DNA of 64,000 nt from Hahellaceae bacterium (GCA_024234505.1 JACKOD010000004.1:186001-250000), one strand, 5' to 3'. Shown: positions 24,174 through 33,286, numbered from the stretch's first letter. A program made the numbers and translations. The notes: generated by a model not told the origin, from the sequence alone.

Positions 24174-26666
24174 TCAGGCCTTTATGACCTTGACCGCACA
24201 TTTTTTGTAGTCGGTTTCTTTTGACAGCGGATCGGTAGCATCCAGTGTCAGCGCGTTGGTTAACTGGCGCGCATCGAAGAATGGCATAAACACCAGTCCT
24301 TGCGGTGGGCGGTTACGTCCTCGGGTTTCAATGCGGGTTTTTACTTCGCCCCGACGAGAAATCACGCGAACTTCATCTCCACGGCGTAAATCGCGCGCCT
24401 TGGCATCGTCCGGGTGCATAAAGAGCACGGCATCCGGGAACGCACGATAGAGCTCGGGAACACGACGGGTCATGGTGCCGCTGTGCCAGTGTTCAAGCAC
24501 ACGACCGGTGCTCAGCCACATATCGTATTCGGCATCGGGTGATTCGGCTGGTGGCTCGTAGGGCAGCGCGAAAATCCATGCCTTGCCATCGGGCTTGCCA
24601 TAGAATCGCACCCCTTCGCCTGCAGGCACATAAGGGTCATAGCCTTCGCGGAAGCGCCACAGAGTTTCTTTGCCTTCCACCACGGGCCAGCGTAAACCGC
24701 GCGCCTTGTGGTAGGACTCAAAGTTTGCAAGATCGTGCGCTTTGCCACGTCCGAAGCTGGCATATTCTTCAAACAGCCCTTTTTGTACATAAAAGCCAAA
24801 GTGGCGTGCTTCTTCATTCAGGCGATCAGCAGGAATTTCTTCCGCTTTGAACTGGTCGACCTGGCCATTGCGATAGAGAATGTCGTACAGCGTTTTGCCA
24901 CGATACTCCGGCATTTTCGCCAGCAACTCTTCCGGCCATACTTCTTCGACTTTGAAGCGCTTGGAGAATTCCATGATCTGCCACAAATCCGATTTTGCCT
25001 CACCGGGGGCTTTGACCTGCTGATACCAGAACTGGGTGCGACGCTCTGCGTTACCATAGGCACCCTCTTTTTCCACCCACATCGCTGTGGGGAGAATCAG
25101 GTCGCCGGCTTGCGCGGTTACTGTGGGGTAGGGATCGGATACAACGATAAAGTTGGCAGGATTCCGGTAACCGGGATAGCCTTCCTCGTTCATGTTCGGC
25201 GCAGTTTGCATGTTGTTGTTACACATTACCCAATAGGCATTCAGTTTGCCGTCTTTCAGCATGCGATTCTGCAATACCGCGTGGTATCCGGGCTTGGGTG
25301 GAATTGCGCCCGCAGGGAGTTTCCATATGTGCTCGGCTTTTTCCCGGTGTTTCTCGTTCATTACCACCATGTCTGCAGGCAGACGGTGGGCAAAAGTGCC
25401 GACTTCGCGCGCGGTACCGCAAGCGGACGGCTGCCCGGTGAGAGAGAAGGGACCATTGCCCGGCTCGGAAATTTTTCCGGTCAGCAAGTGAATGTTGTAA
25501 ACCAGGTTGTTTGCCCACACACCGCGGGTGTGCTGGTTGAAGCCCATGGTCCAGTAAGATACGACCTTGGTTTTCGGGTCGGCATAAAGCTTGGCCAGTT
25601 CTTCCAGATTTTTCTTGGGCACGCCAGTCATTTCCGAGGTGTAGTCCAGGGTATAGGTAGAAACAAACTTGGCGTATTCTTCAAACGTAATATCTTTGGA
25701 CTTGCCACTGTCCGGGTTTTTAGCCGCTTTCTGCAACGGATGTTCCGGACGCAGGCCATAGCCGATATCCGTCTCCCCTTCTTTAAAGCGGGTATGCTTG
25801 GTCACAAACTCGTTGTTGACCGCATTATTCTGGATAATGTAGTTCGCAATGTAATTCAGGATGACCAGATCGGTCTGCGGCTTGAATACAATGGGGTTAT
25901 CAGCCAGTTCGAACGAGCGATGCTCAAAGGTAGACAACACCGCCACTTTTACATGAGGCGCACTCAATCGACGGTCGGTCAGGCGTGACCACAGGATCGG
26001 GTGCATCTCCGCCATGTTGGAGCCCCACAACACGAAAGCGTCGGCCTGTTCCAGGTCATCGTAACAACCCATCGGCTCATCGATGCCGAAAGTACGCATA
26101 AAGCCACCCACCGCAGACGCCATACAGTGACGTGCGTTGGGGTCGATATTGTTTGACAGGAAGCCGGCTTTATAGAGTTTTGAGGCCGCGTAACCTTCCC
26201 AAAGCGTCCATTGGCCTGAACCAAACATGCCCACTGATGTTGGGCCGTTTTTCTTGAGTGCTTCCTTAAATTTTTCTGCCATGACATCAAAGGCTTTGTC
26301 CCATGAGATGGGCGTAAAGACACCATTTTTGTCATATTCGCCATCAGTCATACGCAATAATGGCGTGGTCAGACGGTCGGTACCGTACATAATCTTGGAC
26401 AGGAAGTAGCCCTTGATACAGTTCAGACCCTTGTTAACCGGGGCATCCGGGTCACCCTGTGTCGCCACAACACGGCCCTGCTGGGTACCTACCAGCACAC
26501 TACAGCCGGTACCACAAAAACGGCAGGGGGCTTTATCCCATTTAATGGCGGTGTCTTCGGCTTTGGTCACCAGATTGGAAGCGCCAGCCGGTAATGCAAC
26601 ACCTGCCGCCGCCGCCGTCGCTGCAACGGCATTGCTTTTAAGGAATTTTCTTCGGGTTAGTTTCAT
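24174..26666 (-). CDS. napA: Periplasmic nitrate reductase catalytic subunit NapA
   Basis: An 830-residue molybdoenzyme that reduces nitrate to nitrite in the periplasm. It has a Tat signal (LTRRKFLKSN), one 4Fe-4S site (CRFCGTGCSVLVG with a later CIKGYF) and a bis-MGD pocket. The cysteine in NARHCMASAVGG is the expected molybdenum ligand. Length is normal for the family. NapD binds its leader, and MobA, encoded about 5 kb away, makes the dinucleotide form of its cofactor. It overlaps napD by four bases. Confidence 0.98.
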   Translation of the reverse strand: MKLTRRKFLKSNAVAATAAAAGVALPAGASNLVTKAEDTAIKWDKAPCRFCGTGCSVLVGTQQGRVVATQGDPDAPVNKGLNCIKGYFLSKIMYGTDRLTTPLLRMTDGEYDKNGVFTPISWDKAFDVMAEKFKEALKKNGPTSVGMFGSGQWTLWEGYAASKLYKAGFLSNNIDPNARHCMASAVGGFMRTFGIDEPMGCYDDLEQADAFVLWGSNMAEMHPILWSRLTDRRLSAPHVKVAVLSTFEHRSFELADNPIVFKPQTDLVILNYIANYIIQNNAVNNEFVTKHTRFKEGETDIGYGLRPEHPLQKAAKNPDSGKSKDITFEEYAKFVSTYTLDYTSEMTGVPKKNLEELAKLYADPKTKVVSYWTMGFNQHTRGVWANNLVYNIHLLTGKISEPGNGPFSLTGQPSACGTAREVGTFAHRLPADMVVMNEKHREKAEHIWKLPAGAIPPKPGYHAVLQNRMLKDGKLNAYWVMCNNNMQTAPNMNEEGYPGYRNPANFIVVSDPYPTVTAQAGDLILPTAMWVEKEGAYGNAERRTQFWYQQVKAPGEAKSDLWQIMEFSKRFKVEEVWPEELLAKMPEYRGKTLYDILYRNGQVDQFKAEEIPADRLNEEARHFGFYVQKGLFEEYASFGRGKAHDLANFESYHKARGLRWPVVEGKETLWRFREGYDPYVPAGEGVRFYGKPDGKAWIFALPYEPPAESPDAEYDMWLSTGRVLEHWHSGTMTRRVPELYRAFPDAVLFMHPDDAKARDLRRGDEVRVISRRGEVKTRIETRGRNRPPQGLVFMPFFDARQLTNALTLDATDPLSKETDYKKCAVKVIKA

Positions 26667-27046
26667 TGTTGCTCCTCCGAGTCGGAATTTGAAGCTGCGT
26701 CGGAATCGGTTTGGCTCTCGATTTCTGTTCGGGCATAGACCAGGGCCGCGTTGATGACCCCTTCCGTGTTATTGATGGCGGTGATGGTGTCAACCATCAG
26801 TTTTTGTCCAGGTTCTTCTTCCACGGTCACGACCATTTTTCCATCCGGGTTAATCAGATGAACTTCTACACCCGTCAGCAGACGTAGCCGGGCGGCGACG
26901 CTTTCGCTTTTTTCGGGCAAGCTGTGTACCACCAGACCCGAAACGCTGTACTCCTGTGAGGCAGGCTTGTCCGTCGTGAGACTGGACGCGTTTGCACCGC
27001 GAGGATACTCGGGGGTGGAAGACAGGTTTTCAGCACATGCGGTCAT
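26663..27046 (-). CDS. napD: NapA-leader chaperone NapD, extended at both ends
   Basis: The core (YSVSGLVVHSLPEKSESVAARL ... TINNTEGVINAALVY) is the NapD fold, which binds the NapA Tat signal before export. At 127 residues it is longer than the usual 85-95: about 35 extra residues precede the core, and an acidic serine/aspartate-rich tail follows it (EIESQTDSDAASNSDSEEQQ). ATG 27046 has AGGAGG seven bases upstream, which makes it preferable to the earlier in-frame ATG at 27106 that lies within napF. It overlaps both napF and napA by four bases, so translation is coupled. Confidence 0.93.
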   Translation of the reverse strand: MTACAENLSSTPEYPRGANASSLTTDKPASQEYSVSGLVVHSLPEKSESVAARLRLLTGVEVHLINPDGKMVVTVEEEPGQKLMVDTITAINNTEGVINAALVYARTEIESQTDSDAASNSDSEEQQ

Positions 27047-27564
27047 TGGTTTGCCTCCTGAAATGATGCTGTGCGTTTTTGAATCTGGATGGCCTGTGTA
27101 GGACAAATCCCCACGCAGGCACCGCAGCCATTACATAAATCGTTATTTACCACCGGACGAGCAATGCCCCGGGTTAGCCATTCATAGTGTATGGCCCGAG
27201 GCTCGCAGGCTTCGCCACAACTGCGGCAAACCGTTTGTTGCAGGGCGAGACAACGTTCGTCAACCTGTGCGGTTTGCTGCCAGGGGATTGTCCGGGTACG
27301 GGCGTCCAGAGCATTTGAGGTGCAGATCTTTTCGCAGTCGCCGCAGAAGGTGCATTCGCCCTGTTTAAAGTCCACTACGGGAAAGCCACCCTGGCCTTTG
27401 ATTAAGATCTGCTCAGGACAAGCGGAGATGCACTCGTCACAGCGAGTACATTGTTCGTAAAACTGCCCGGCATCGAGTGCCCACGGAGGCAAAAGCGCAT
27501 CCACAGGTGGCTCAAATCGTCCCCGGAGCAGTGCACGACGTCCTAGATTTACTTGTCCTGACAT
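27043..27564 (-). CDS. napF: Ferredoxin-type protein NapF
   Basis: A 173-residue cytoplasmic iron-sulfur protein with three 4Fe-4S ligand sets: CTRCDECISACP, CTFCGDCEKIC (with a later CRSCGEACEP) and CNGCGACVGICP. In Escherichia coli NapF interacts with NapA in the cytoplasm during cofactor assembly. The N-terminus (NLGRRALLRGRF) is typical. It is the first gene of the nap operon, 80 bases below the predicted transcription start. Confidence 0.95.
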   Translation of the reverse strand: MSGQVNLGRRALLRGRFEPPVDALLPPWALDAGQFYEQCTRCDECISACPEQILIKGQGGFPVVDFKQGECTFCGDCEKICTSNALDARTRTIPWQQTAQVDERCLALQQTVCRSCGEACEPRAIHYEWLTRGIARPVVNNDLCNGCGACVGICPTQAIQIQKRTASFQEANQ

Positions 27565-27651
27565 GGGAAACCGTTTGTATATTCAGTTCGGTGGTCAAAT
27601 CCATTCGACTTTGCATGCGTAAACCGGCGTACAAAGTCAATTTGTCAGTTG

Positions 27652-27657
27652 AGCATA
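27652..27657 (-). promoter_or_regulatory. Predicted -10 element of the nap promoter
   Basis: TATGCT on the minus strand (27657-27652) agrees with TATAAT at four positions. A start near 27645 would put the FNR box upstream at about -41.5, the class II activating position. Confidence 0.5.
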
Positions 27658-27679
27658 GACCCGCTGGGGGAGGTTGCTA

Positions 27680-27693
27680 TTGAGATGAATCAA
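27680..27693. promoter_or_regulatory. FNR/Anr box upstream of nap
   Basis: TTGAG-ATGA-ATCAA matches the FNR consensus at nine of ten positions. It lies in the 296-base gap between the divergent napF and narX genes, centred 41.5 bases above the predicted nap start. FNR-type control of nap under low oxygen is established in other gammaproteobacteria. Confidence 0.7.
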
Positions 27694-27707
27694 TTTTGTT
27701 TCAGAGG

Positions 27708-27723
27708 TAGCCCTAAATGGGTA
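27708..27723. promoter_or_regulatory. NarL/NarP 7-2-7 binding site
   Basis: TAGCCCT-AA-ATGGGTA is a 7-2-7 inverted repeat. One half (TACCCAT on the other strand) fits the NarL heptamer TACYYMT fully, the other at six of seven positions. It lies next to the FNR box and close to narX-narL, so nitrate-responsive control of nap, and perhaps of narX, is expected. Confidence 0.7.
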
Positions 27724-27860
27724 GGTAAATATTGGGCAGATTGGATAGATTTGGGTCGTGGTGCGTTAATGAAGATCAAGGAATCATGACTTGCAGTTAA
27801 AAAATAGCCAGTATTAGCGCATAATCGGTTCTCTGGCAGCTGTAATAATTTGGAGACCCG

Positions 27861-29711
27861 GTGACATTGTATCTACCCCTTCCGCATTGGCGTCGCTCTT
27901 TGGTGGGACGCGCCTTCTGGATCTGGATGCTGATTCTATTACTGGTGCTCACCAGTATGACCATGTCGCTCTATATCACCCAAACCACCGAGGGTGATGC
28001 CGAGCGGATCAATGTTTCCGGCTCGTTGCGTATGCAGTCCTACCTTATTTCGCAGTACCTGTTACGTCTGAATGACGCTCCGAAGGTGAGTGCAACTGAA
28101 TTTGTCGGGCAGCTGGATGAGTTTGAGCGACGAATGACTACGGAGGTGTTGTCTGAGCTGCTGCAAAAACCGCCGTTGAACCCTCAGCGACTGGCGCTGG
28201 AAAAAGTCCATGCGGGCTGGCGTCATTTACGCGAACAGTTAGTCGAAGCCACCGATATTAGCGAACTGCCTCAACGCGGCGTACTACTTACCGAAATTGA
28301 TTCGTTCGTAAATCATATTGATGCCATGGTGCGACTGTTTCAAAAGTCGACAGAAAAAAAGATGGCGACATTGCGCTGGATTCATGGCATGAGCATTACG
28401 CTACTGGTGTTAATCGCCGGGTTTGCGTTGATCAATCTCTATCGTACGGTTGTCCGGCCGATTGATTATCTGGCAACGGCGGCGGAGAAGGTTCGTAATG
28501 GTAATCTGAAAGCGCGTGTCGAACTGGATCAGGAGGATGAGTTGGGTACGCTGGCTCGGGCTTTCAATAAAATGTCGACCGAACTGGATTTGATTTATCA
28601 GGATCTGGAGACCCGAGTGGCCCTGAAGACCCACAAGCTCAGCGAGCAAACGAAGTCTCTGGAGTTGCTATACGAAACAGCGCGGCTGATCAATGCTGAA
28701 GAAAATCATGCGACCGCCTTGCTGGCGATTATGCAGCGGTTGTCAGACGCAATAGAGGAAGGTACTTTTTCATTGATGCTCACAGAGCAGGCGACCCCTT
28801 TTACCAGTGCCGGAGACTGGTACCAGAAAGTAGCAGTCAGTGCGCTCAGGGAAATTCAGGGTAAGGAAATGCAGCAGATTACGCCCTCGGTGTGGCGATT
28901 TCCCATTGCTGACGCGAGACATCTTTACGGTTGTCTGGAATGGGCCGTTGATCCTGGAATGCAGACACTGGAAAAACGCCAGTTGATTGTGGCGGTCAGC
29001 GGTCATATTGCTTCAGCATTCAGTCGCGACTGGAAAAATGAACAAACCTACCGGCTGTTACTGGTCGAAGAGCGAGCAACGATTGCCCGCGAATTGCATG
29101 ACTCCCTGGCGCAGGCGCTGTCCTTTCTGAAAATGCAGGTAGCCAAATGGCAGACGTTATCGGAGCGAGGTGCAGATGCGGCAGAGCTCGCCAAAATTAC
29201 CGGAAACATTCGCAATGCGATTAATACGGCCTATGCACAACTCCGGGAGTTGCTCGTCACCTTTCGTCTGAAACTGGATGAGCCCGGCTTGCATGCGGCG
29301 TTAAAGGCAACCGCGGCAGAATATCGTGAACGGGGTTCGATGGAAATTGACCTCGACTATCGGCTGGAAAAACCCCTGATCGGGGCCAATGCCGAAATTC
29401 ATTTGCTGCAAATTGTGCGGGAAGCGCTCGCAAATGTCGTACGTCATGCGCGTGCGAGCAAAGTTACGGTATTATTTGACATTTTGCCGTCAGAGCAATT
29501 ACTGGTGGAAATCACGGATGATGGTGTAGGATTGCAGGCGGGCATAGGAGGCCTGATGCATCACGGAATGAGTATTATGCGCGAGCGGGCACAAAGTCTG
29601 GGGGCGACATTGCAGGTGGAAAACGGAGTGTCCCGCGGCGTGGTTGTTCGTTTGGTATGTAATCTGGATGCCCTGAACCGGCATGGTGAATCCGCAGGGT
29701 CGTCAGTGTAA
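27861..29711 (+). CDS. narX: Nitrate/nitrite sensor histidine kinase NarX
   Basis: A 616-residue membrane kinase. Segment one (about 17-38) is followed by a periplasmic sensor with the P-box that binds nitrate (RINVSGSLRMQSYLIS, 49-64), segment two (about 176-194), a HAMP linker (about 195-250), a GAF-like middle part, a HisKA_3 dimerisation domain with the phospho-acceptor His 413 (ARELHDSLAQALS), and an ATPase domain (EALANVVRHA, DDGVGLQAG). It starts with GTG 27861 behind TTGGAG. It is divergent from nap and followed by narL. The call NarX rather than NarQ rests on its partner, since both share these domains. Confidence 0.92.
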   Translation: MTLYLPLPHWRRSLVGRAFWIWMLILLLVLTSMTMSLYITQTTEGDAERINVSGSLRMQSYLISQYLLRLNDAPKVSATEFVGQLDEFERRMTTEVLSELLQKPPLNPQRLALEKVHAGWRHLREQLVEATDISELPQRGVLLTEIDSFVNHIDAMVRLFQKSTEKKMATLRWIHGMSITLLVLIAGFALINLYRTVVRPIDYLATAAEKVRNGNLKARVELDQEDELGTLARAFNKMSTELDLIYQDLETRVALKTHKLSEQTKSLELLYETARLINAEENHATALLAIMQRLSDAIEEGTFSLMLTEQATPFTSAGDWYQKVAVSALREIQGKEMQQITPSVWRFPIADARHLYGCLEWAVDPGMQTLEKRQLIVAVSGHIASAFSRDWKNEQTYRLLLVEERATIARELHDSLAQALSFLKMQVAKWQTLSERGADAAELAKITGNIRNAINTAYAQLRELLVTFRLKLDEPGLHAALKATAAEYRERGSMEIDLDYRLEKPLIGANAEIHLLQIVREALANVVRHARASKVTVLFDILPSEQLLVEITDDGVGLQAGIGGLMHHGMSIMRERAQSLGATLQVENGVSRGVVVRLVCNLDALNRHGESAGSSV

Positions 29712-29757
29712 TCTTTCTGGGATGATGCGGAAGGCAGCAAAAAGTGAGTCTGAAAAA

Positions 29758-30414
29758 ATGACAGAGCAAGATGAAAAGGTAAATATTCTTGTGGTAGATG
29801 ATCACCCGATGATGCGTCGCGGGCTGGTCGAGCTACTGCAACTGGAATCTGATCTGGATATCGTGGGTGAGGCGAGTTCGGGCCAGGAAGCGATTGAAAT
29901 GGCCGAGAAGCTTGAGCCTGACCTGATCCTCCTCGATCTGAATATGAAAGGCATGAGTGGAATAGACACTTTGCGAGTCTTGCGGGATAAGGAAATATTC
30001 TCGCGCGTAGTGATGTTCACTGTGTCGGATAATCACGATGATGTAGTCGAAGCACTGAAGGCCGGTGCGGATGGCTATGTGTTGAAAGAGACCGAGCCGG
30101 AAGAGCTGATTTCATTTATTCGCCAGGCGGCCACCGGCACGATGGCGATCAGTGAGAATCTGGCTGGCGTTCTCGCGAGTGCTATCGGATCACGGAGTAA
30201 AGCGAACAAGAGCCGCTCGATTGAAAATCTGACACAACGTGAGTTACAGATTCTCAAACAGATTGCGGGCGGGATGAGCAACAAAATGATCGCGGGCAAA
30301 CTCGATATTGCAGAAGGTACTGTTAAAGTACATGTCAAAAATTTGCTGAAGAAACTGAAGATGCGCTCGCGTGTCGAAGCCGCAATATTTGCCATGGAAA
30401 ATCAACTTAACTGA
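29758..30414 (+). CDS. narL: Nitrate response regulator NarL
   Basis: A 218-residue NarL/FixJ regulator: a receiver domain with acidic pocket (VVDDHP), phospho-acceptor Asp 60 (LLDLNMKG) and a lysine near 110, then a LuxR-type helix-turn-helix (about 150-212: LTQRELQILKQIAGG ... GTVKVHVKNLLKKL). I choose ATG 29758 (MTEQDEKVNILVVDDHP), giving the usual family length; an in-frame start at 29683 would overlap narX by 29 bases. It likely binds the 7-2-7 site at 27708. Confidence 0.93.
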   Translation: MTEQDEKVNILVVDDHPMMRRGLVELLQLESDLDIVGEASSGQEAIEMAEKLEPDLILLDLNMKGMSGIDTLRVLRDKEIFSRVVMFTVSDNHDDVVEALKAGADGYVLKETEPEELISFIRQAATGTMAISENLAGVLASAIGSRSKANKSRSIENLTQRELQILKQIAGGMSNKMIAGKLDIAEGTVKVHVKNLLKKLKMRSRVEAAIFAMENQLN

Positions 30415-30535
30415 GCCCCTCACCCTGCGCGAGCAGAACGCCTGTTTCCTGGATTATTCGGGATATGGTGCGTTCTGATTGATCTCGTGTATTAATTTCG
30501 ATTGATCCCTGTTAAAAATTCTGGAGTTTGACTAC

Positions 30536-31816
30536 ATGACTCAGTCCTGGCTTGGTCTTCTGGCCATCGGCTTGTTCGTGATTGCCTATATCGCAGTCAT
30601 GCTTGAGGAATATACCGAACTGGCAAAGTCAAAGCCGGTTTTGTTTGCGGCTGGAGCCATTTGGCTGATAGTTGCCATTTTGGCAAAAGAAGCGAATATC
30701 CCGCCAGAAACGCTGGAACACGCGATAAATCACAATTTGATTGAATATGCCTCACTGATGTTATTTTTGCTGGTCGCCATGACCTACATTAACGTCCTGA
30801 TTGAGCGTAATGTCTTCGAAGCCCTTCGCTGCTGGTTGTTGCAGCGAGGCTTTTCCTATCGACAATTATTCTGGATTACCGGTTGTCTGGCGTTTGTCAT
30901 TTCACCGGTGGCAGATAATCTGACAACTGCCCTGTTGATGGGGACGGTGGTCTTGGCGGTAGGTGCCGGATCGCCAAAATTTGTGACGCTGAGCTTTATC
31001 AATATTGTGGTTGCTGCGAATGCCGGAGGCGCGTTCAGCCCCTTTGGTGATATCACTACCTTAATGGTGTGGCAGGCCGATAAAGCCGGATTTTTCGATT
31101 TCTTTAAGTTATTTACCCCGTCTTTGGTTAATTTTTTGGTTCCCGCGCTGATCATGAATATGGCGCTGCCAAAAGAATTGCCTCCGCAAATAGATATTGC
31201 CGTGGCCACCAAACGAGGGGCAATGCGAGCGTCCATGCTTTTTTTGGCAACCATCGCCACGGCCGTTGTTTTTGAGCAGTTTTTCCATTTGCCCCCGTTC
31301 CTGGGCATGTTGACCGGACTGTCTTATCTGTTTCTGTTTTCTTATTACCTGAACCAGTCATCCATGCGGCGTCAGGATCGTCATGAGTTCAATGTGTTTA
31401 CCCGTGTTGCAAAAGCCGAGTGGGATACCCTCCTGTTTTTCTGTGGCGTGATTTTTTGTGTCGGTGGACTGGCGTTCATTGGTTATCTGGAATTAGCCTC
31501 CGCGCTGGTATATGACGGGCTGGGGCCCACCGTCGCCAATACACTTGTGGGGCTGATGTCCGCCGTGATTGATAATATTCCGGTGATGTTTGCAATTCTT
31601 ACGATGAATCCCGAAATGAACGGGTTTCAATGGCTGCTGGTGACGTTGACGGCAGGTGTGGGCGGAAGTCTGTTATCCATTGGTTCTGCGGCAGGCGTGG
31701 CGTTGATGGGGCAGTCGAAAGAATATACGTTTGTCAGGCACTTGCAGTGGAGTTGGGCCGTTGGTGCGGGTTATGCGTCAAGCATCGCTGTTCATTTCTG
31801 GCTAAACGGGGCCTGA
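30536..31816 (+). CDS. nhaD: Na+/H+ antiporter NhaD
   Basis: A 426-residue membrane protein of the ion transporter superfamily, with about twelve hydrophobic segments. Family stretches are FVISPVADNLTTALLMG, NIVVAANAGGAFSPFGDITTLMVWQ and SAVIDNIPVMFAIL, which carry the conserved aspartates and asparagines for cation exchange. NhaD exports sodium in exchange for protons, mainly in marine or alkaline-tolerant bacteria. It starts at ATG 30536 behind CTGGAG, lies 121 bases after narL, and is followed almost at once by mobA. Confidence 0.93.
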   Translation: MTQSWLGLLAIGLFVIAYIAVMLEEYTELAKSKPVLFAAGAIWLIVAILAKEANIPPETLEHAINHNLIEYASLMLFLLVAMTYINVLIERNVFEALRCWLLQRGFSYRQLFWITGCLAFVISPVADNLTTALLMGTVVLAVGAGSPKFVTLSFINIVVAANAGGAFSPFGDITTLMVWQADKAGFFDFFKLFTPSLVNFLVPALIMNMALPKELPPQIDIAVATKRGAMRASMLFLATIATAVVFEQFFHLPPFLGMLTGLSYLFLFSYYLNQSSMRRQDRHEFNVFTRVAKAEWDTLLFFCGVIFCVGGLAFIGYLELASALVYDGLGPTVANTLVGLMSAVIDNIPVMFAILTMNPEMNGFQWLLVTLTAGVGGSLLSIGSAAGVALMGQSKEYTFVRHLQWSWAVGAGYASSIAVHFWLNGA

Positions 31817-31862
31817 TGTGGTGTCTGAAGACAATGTCTTGAACGAGGTGGGTGAACGAGCC

Positions 31863-32450
31863 ATGGCTGATAACCGGTTTAGGATTGACGGAGGAATTAT
31901 TGCCGGTGGCCTGGGCACTCGAATGGGGGGCGTCGACAAAGGCTTGCTGAGCTGGCATGAGGCGTGTTTTGCCGAGCATATTGCCAGCAAACTGCGCCCT
32001 CATTGCAACCAACTGCTGATCAACTGCAATCGAAATTTCGACCGTTACGCTGTCTGGGCTGACCAGGTCATCCAGGATGATACACAGGATTACAACGGGC
32101 CGCTTGAGGGACTCAAGGTATTGTTGCGGGCTTCTACCGCAAACTACATGTTGCTCTCACCTTGTGATACGCCCCGGTTACCCGCTGATTATGCGCCCAG
32201 AATGCTGGCAACATGGAGAAAATATCCGGAGCAGCTCATTGCTGTCAAAGCGGGGGATCGAATACACCCCTTGCACCTGCTGGTTCCGACGAGATTGCAT
32301 GAAAGTATTTCAGACTATCTGCTCAGTGGTGAGCGTCGTATGATGCGTTGGCTGGAGGGTCAGCAGGTACAGTACTGTGACTTTTCTGCTGAAGCCGATT
32401 GCTTCACAAACGTCAATTCCCATGAGGCTTTAGCATTACTGGGCCTGTAA
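31863..32450 (+). CDS. mobA: Molybdenum cofactor guanylyltransferase MobA
   Basis: About 195 residues. It attaches GMP to molybdopterin to make the MGD cofactor that NapA needs. The nucleotide-binding loop reads GGIIAGGLGTRMGGVDKGL, and the metal site is in SPCDTPRLPADY. ATG 31863 gives the usual length, but GTG 31818 is also in frame right after the nhaD stop (adding 15 residues), so the start is uncertain. Placement next to nhaD and close to nap suggests joint expression. Confidence 0.92.
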   Translation: MADNRFRIDGGIIAGGLGTRMGGVDKGLLSWHEACFAEHIASKLRPHCNQLLINCNRNFDRYAVWADQVIQDDTQDYNGPLEGLKVLLRASTANYMLLSPCDTPRLPADYAPRMLATWRKYPEQLIAVKAGDRIHPLHLLVPTRLHESISDYLLSGERRMMRWLEGQQVQYCDFSAEADCFTNVNSHEALALLGL

Positions 32451-32458
32451 TTGAGCTA

Positions 32459-33286
32459 TTAGTGCCATTGAGCCAGCAGCTTTTCAAGTTGATGGGTACG
32501 TTTCATTTCTTCAATTCGATGCAGTATGAAGGCCTTCGTTTTATCGGACATTTTTCGATCGACAGAAAGATAAATATCGAAGGGAGGAATGAGGGCGCTA
32601 AAGTCAACAAAATGCAGGCAGGGCGCTGGGGATTCAAGTTGGCGTAAGTTGTATTTAAGACGCAGTGCCATTTCGACAAAACCCTGGACATGGGATCTGG
32701 CCGCCATTTGAATGCCCGCTTCGTAGCGATCCACCTGTTGTAGCTTGACGCGTCCCTGATCGGCAAGTCGATCCAGCTCCAGATACTGAAACTGTTTTAG
32801 CGTTGCGAGTGTCCAGCCTTGTATGTCTTCTGCGCTGCCAATATTTTGTATGGTTGGATTACAGGTTAGCAGCGCATGATTTACGGTAAATAAAGGGCTT
32901 TCTACAAACTCACCCGAAGCAATCAATGAATTCCAGACCTTGGCATCGTATGCAATCCAGTTGGGGTGGTTTCTCGATTCAATCTCATAATAGATCCGGG
33001 CAACCGGAAATATATGGGTGTGCAACTGATAGTCTGTACCGGAAAAAATGGCCTCAACAATTTCGGTGACCAGCCCTCCCTGGCTTTTGGTGCCATCATT
33101 TATTTGAAAGGGCTTGGATTTCTCCAGCACAGTCATGTAATTAATGGTTTCTGCTCGCAAACCTCCGATGCTGACGATCAAGCTGGTGATGCAGAGGATG
33201 GCCCGGTAGGTTAATGCAGCTAAATAATGTCTGAGATGGCGCTTGGTGGAATGCGTTGTAAACATAGAGGAACACGTTGTAAACAT
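32459..33286 (-). CDS. Second orphan periplasmic solute-binding-like protein
   Basis: Up to 275 residues. A signal or anchor region (about 22-42, ending GLRAE) precedes an SBP_bac_3-like body (TINYMTVLEKSKPFQ, GGLVTEIVEAIF, IFPVARIYYEIES). It resembles the protein at 305-1081 in plan rather than in detail. No transporter genes lie near. Two ATGs inside a 21-bp tandem repeat (MFTTCSS then MFTTHST) make the start uncertain; I take the first, which has GAGTG eight bases upstream. It converges on mobA. Confidence 0.75.
   Translation of the reverse strand: MFTTCSSMFTTHSTKRHLRHYLAALTYRAILCITSLIVSIGGLRAETINYMTVLEKSKPFQINDGTKSQGGLVTEIVEAIFSGTDYQLHTHIFPVARIYYEIESRNHPNWIAYDAKVWNSLIASGEFVESPLFTVNHALLTCNPTIQNIGSAEDIQGWTLATLKQFQYLELDRLADQGRVKLQQVDRYEAGIQMAARSHVQGFVEMALRLKYNLRQLESPAPCLHFVDFSALIPPFDIYLSVDRKMSDKTKAFILHRIEEMKRTHQLEKLLAQWH

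Noticed and set aside
24708..25988. 426-codon open frame on the plus strand
   Set aside because: It is antisense to napA, with no ribosome site and no recognisable protein; the napA frame explains the region.
30502..30515. FNR-like site before nhaD
   Set aside because: TTGAT-CCCT-GTTAA matches only eight of ten positions and lies too close to the nhaD start for activation.
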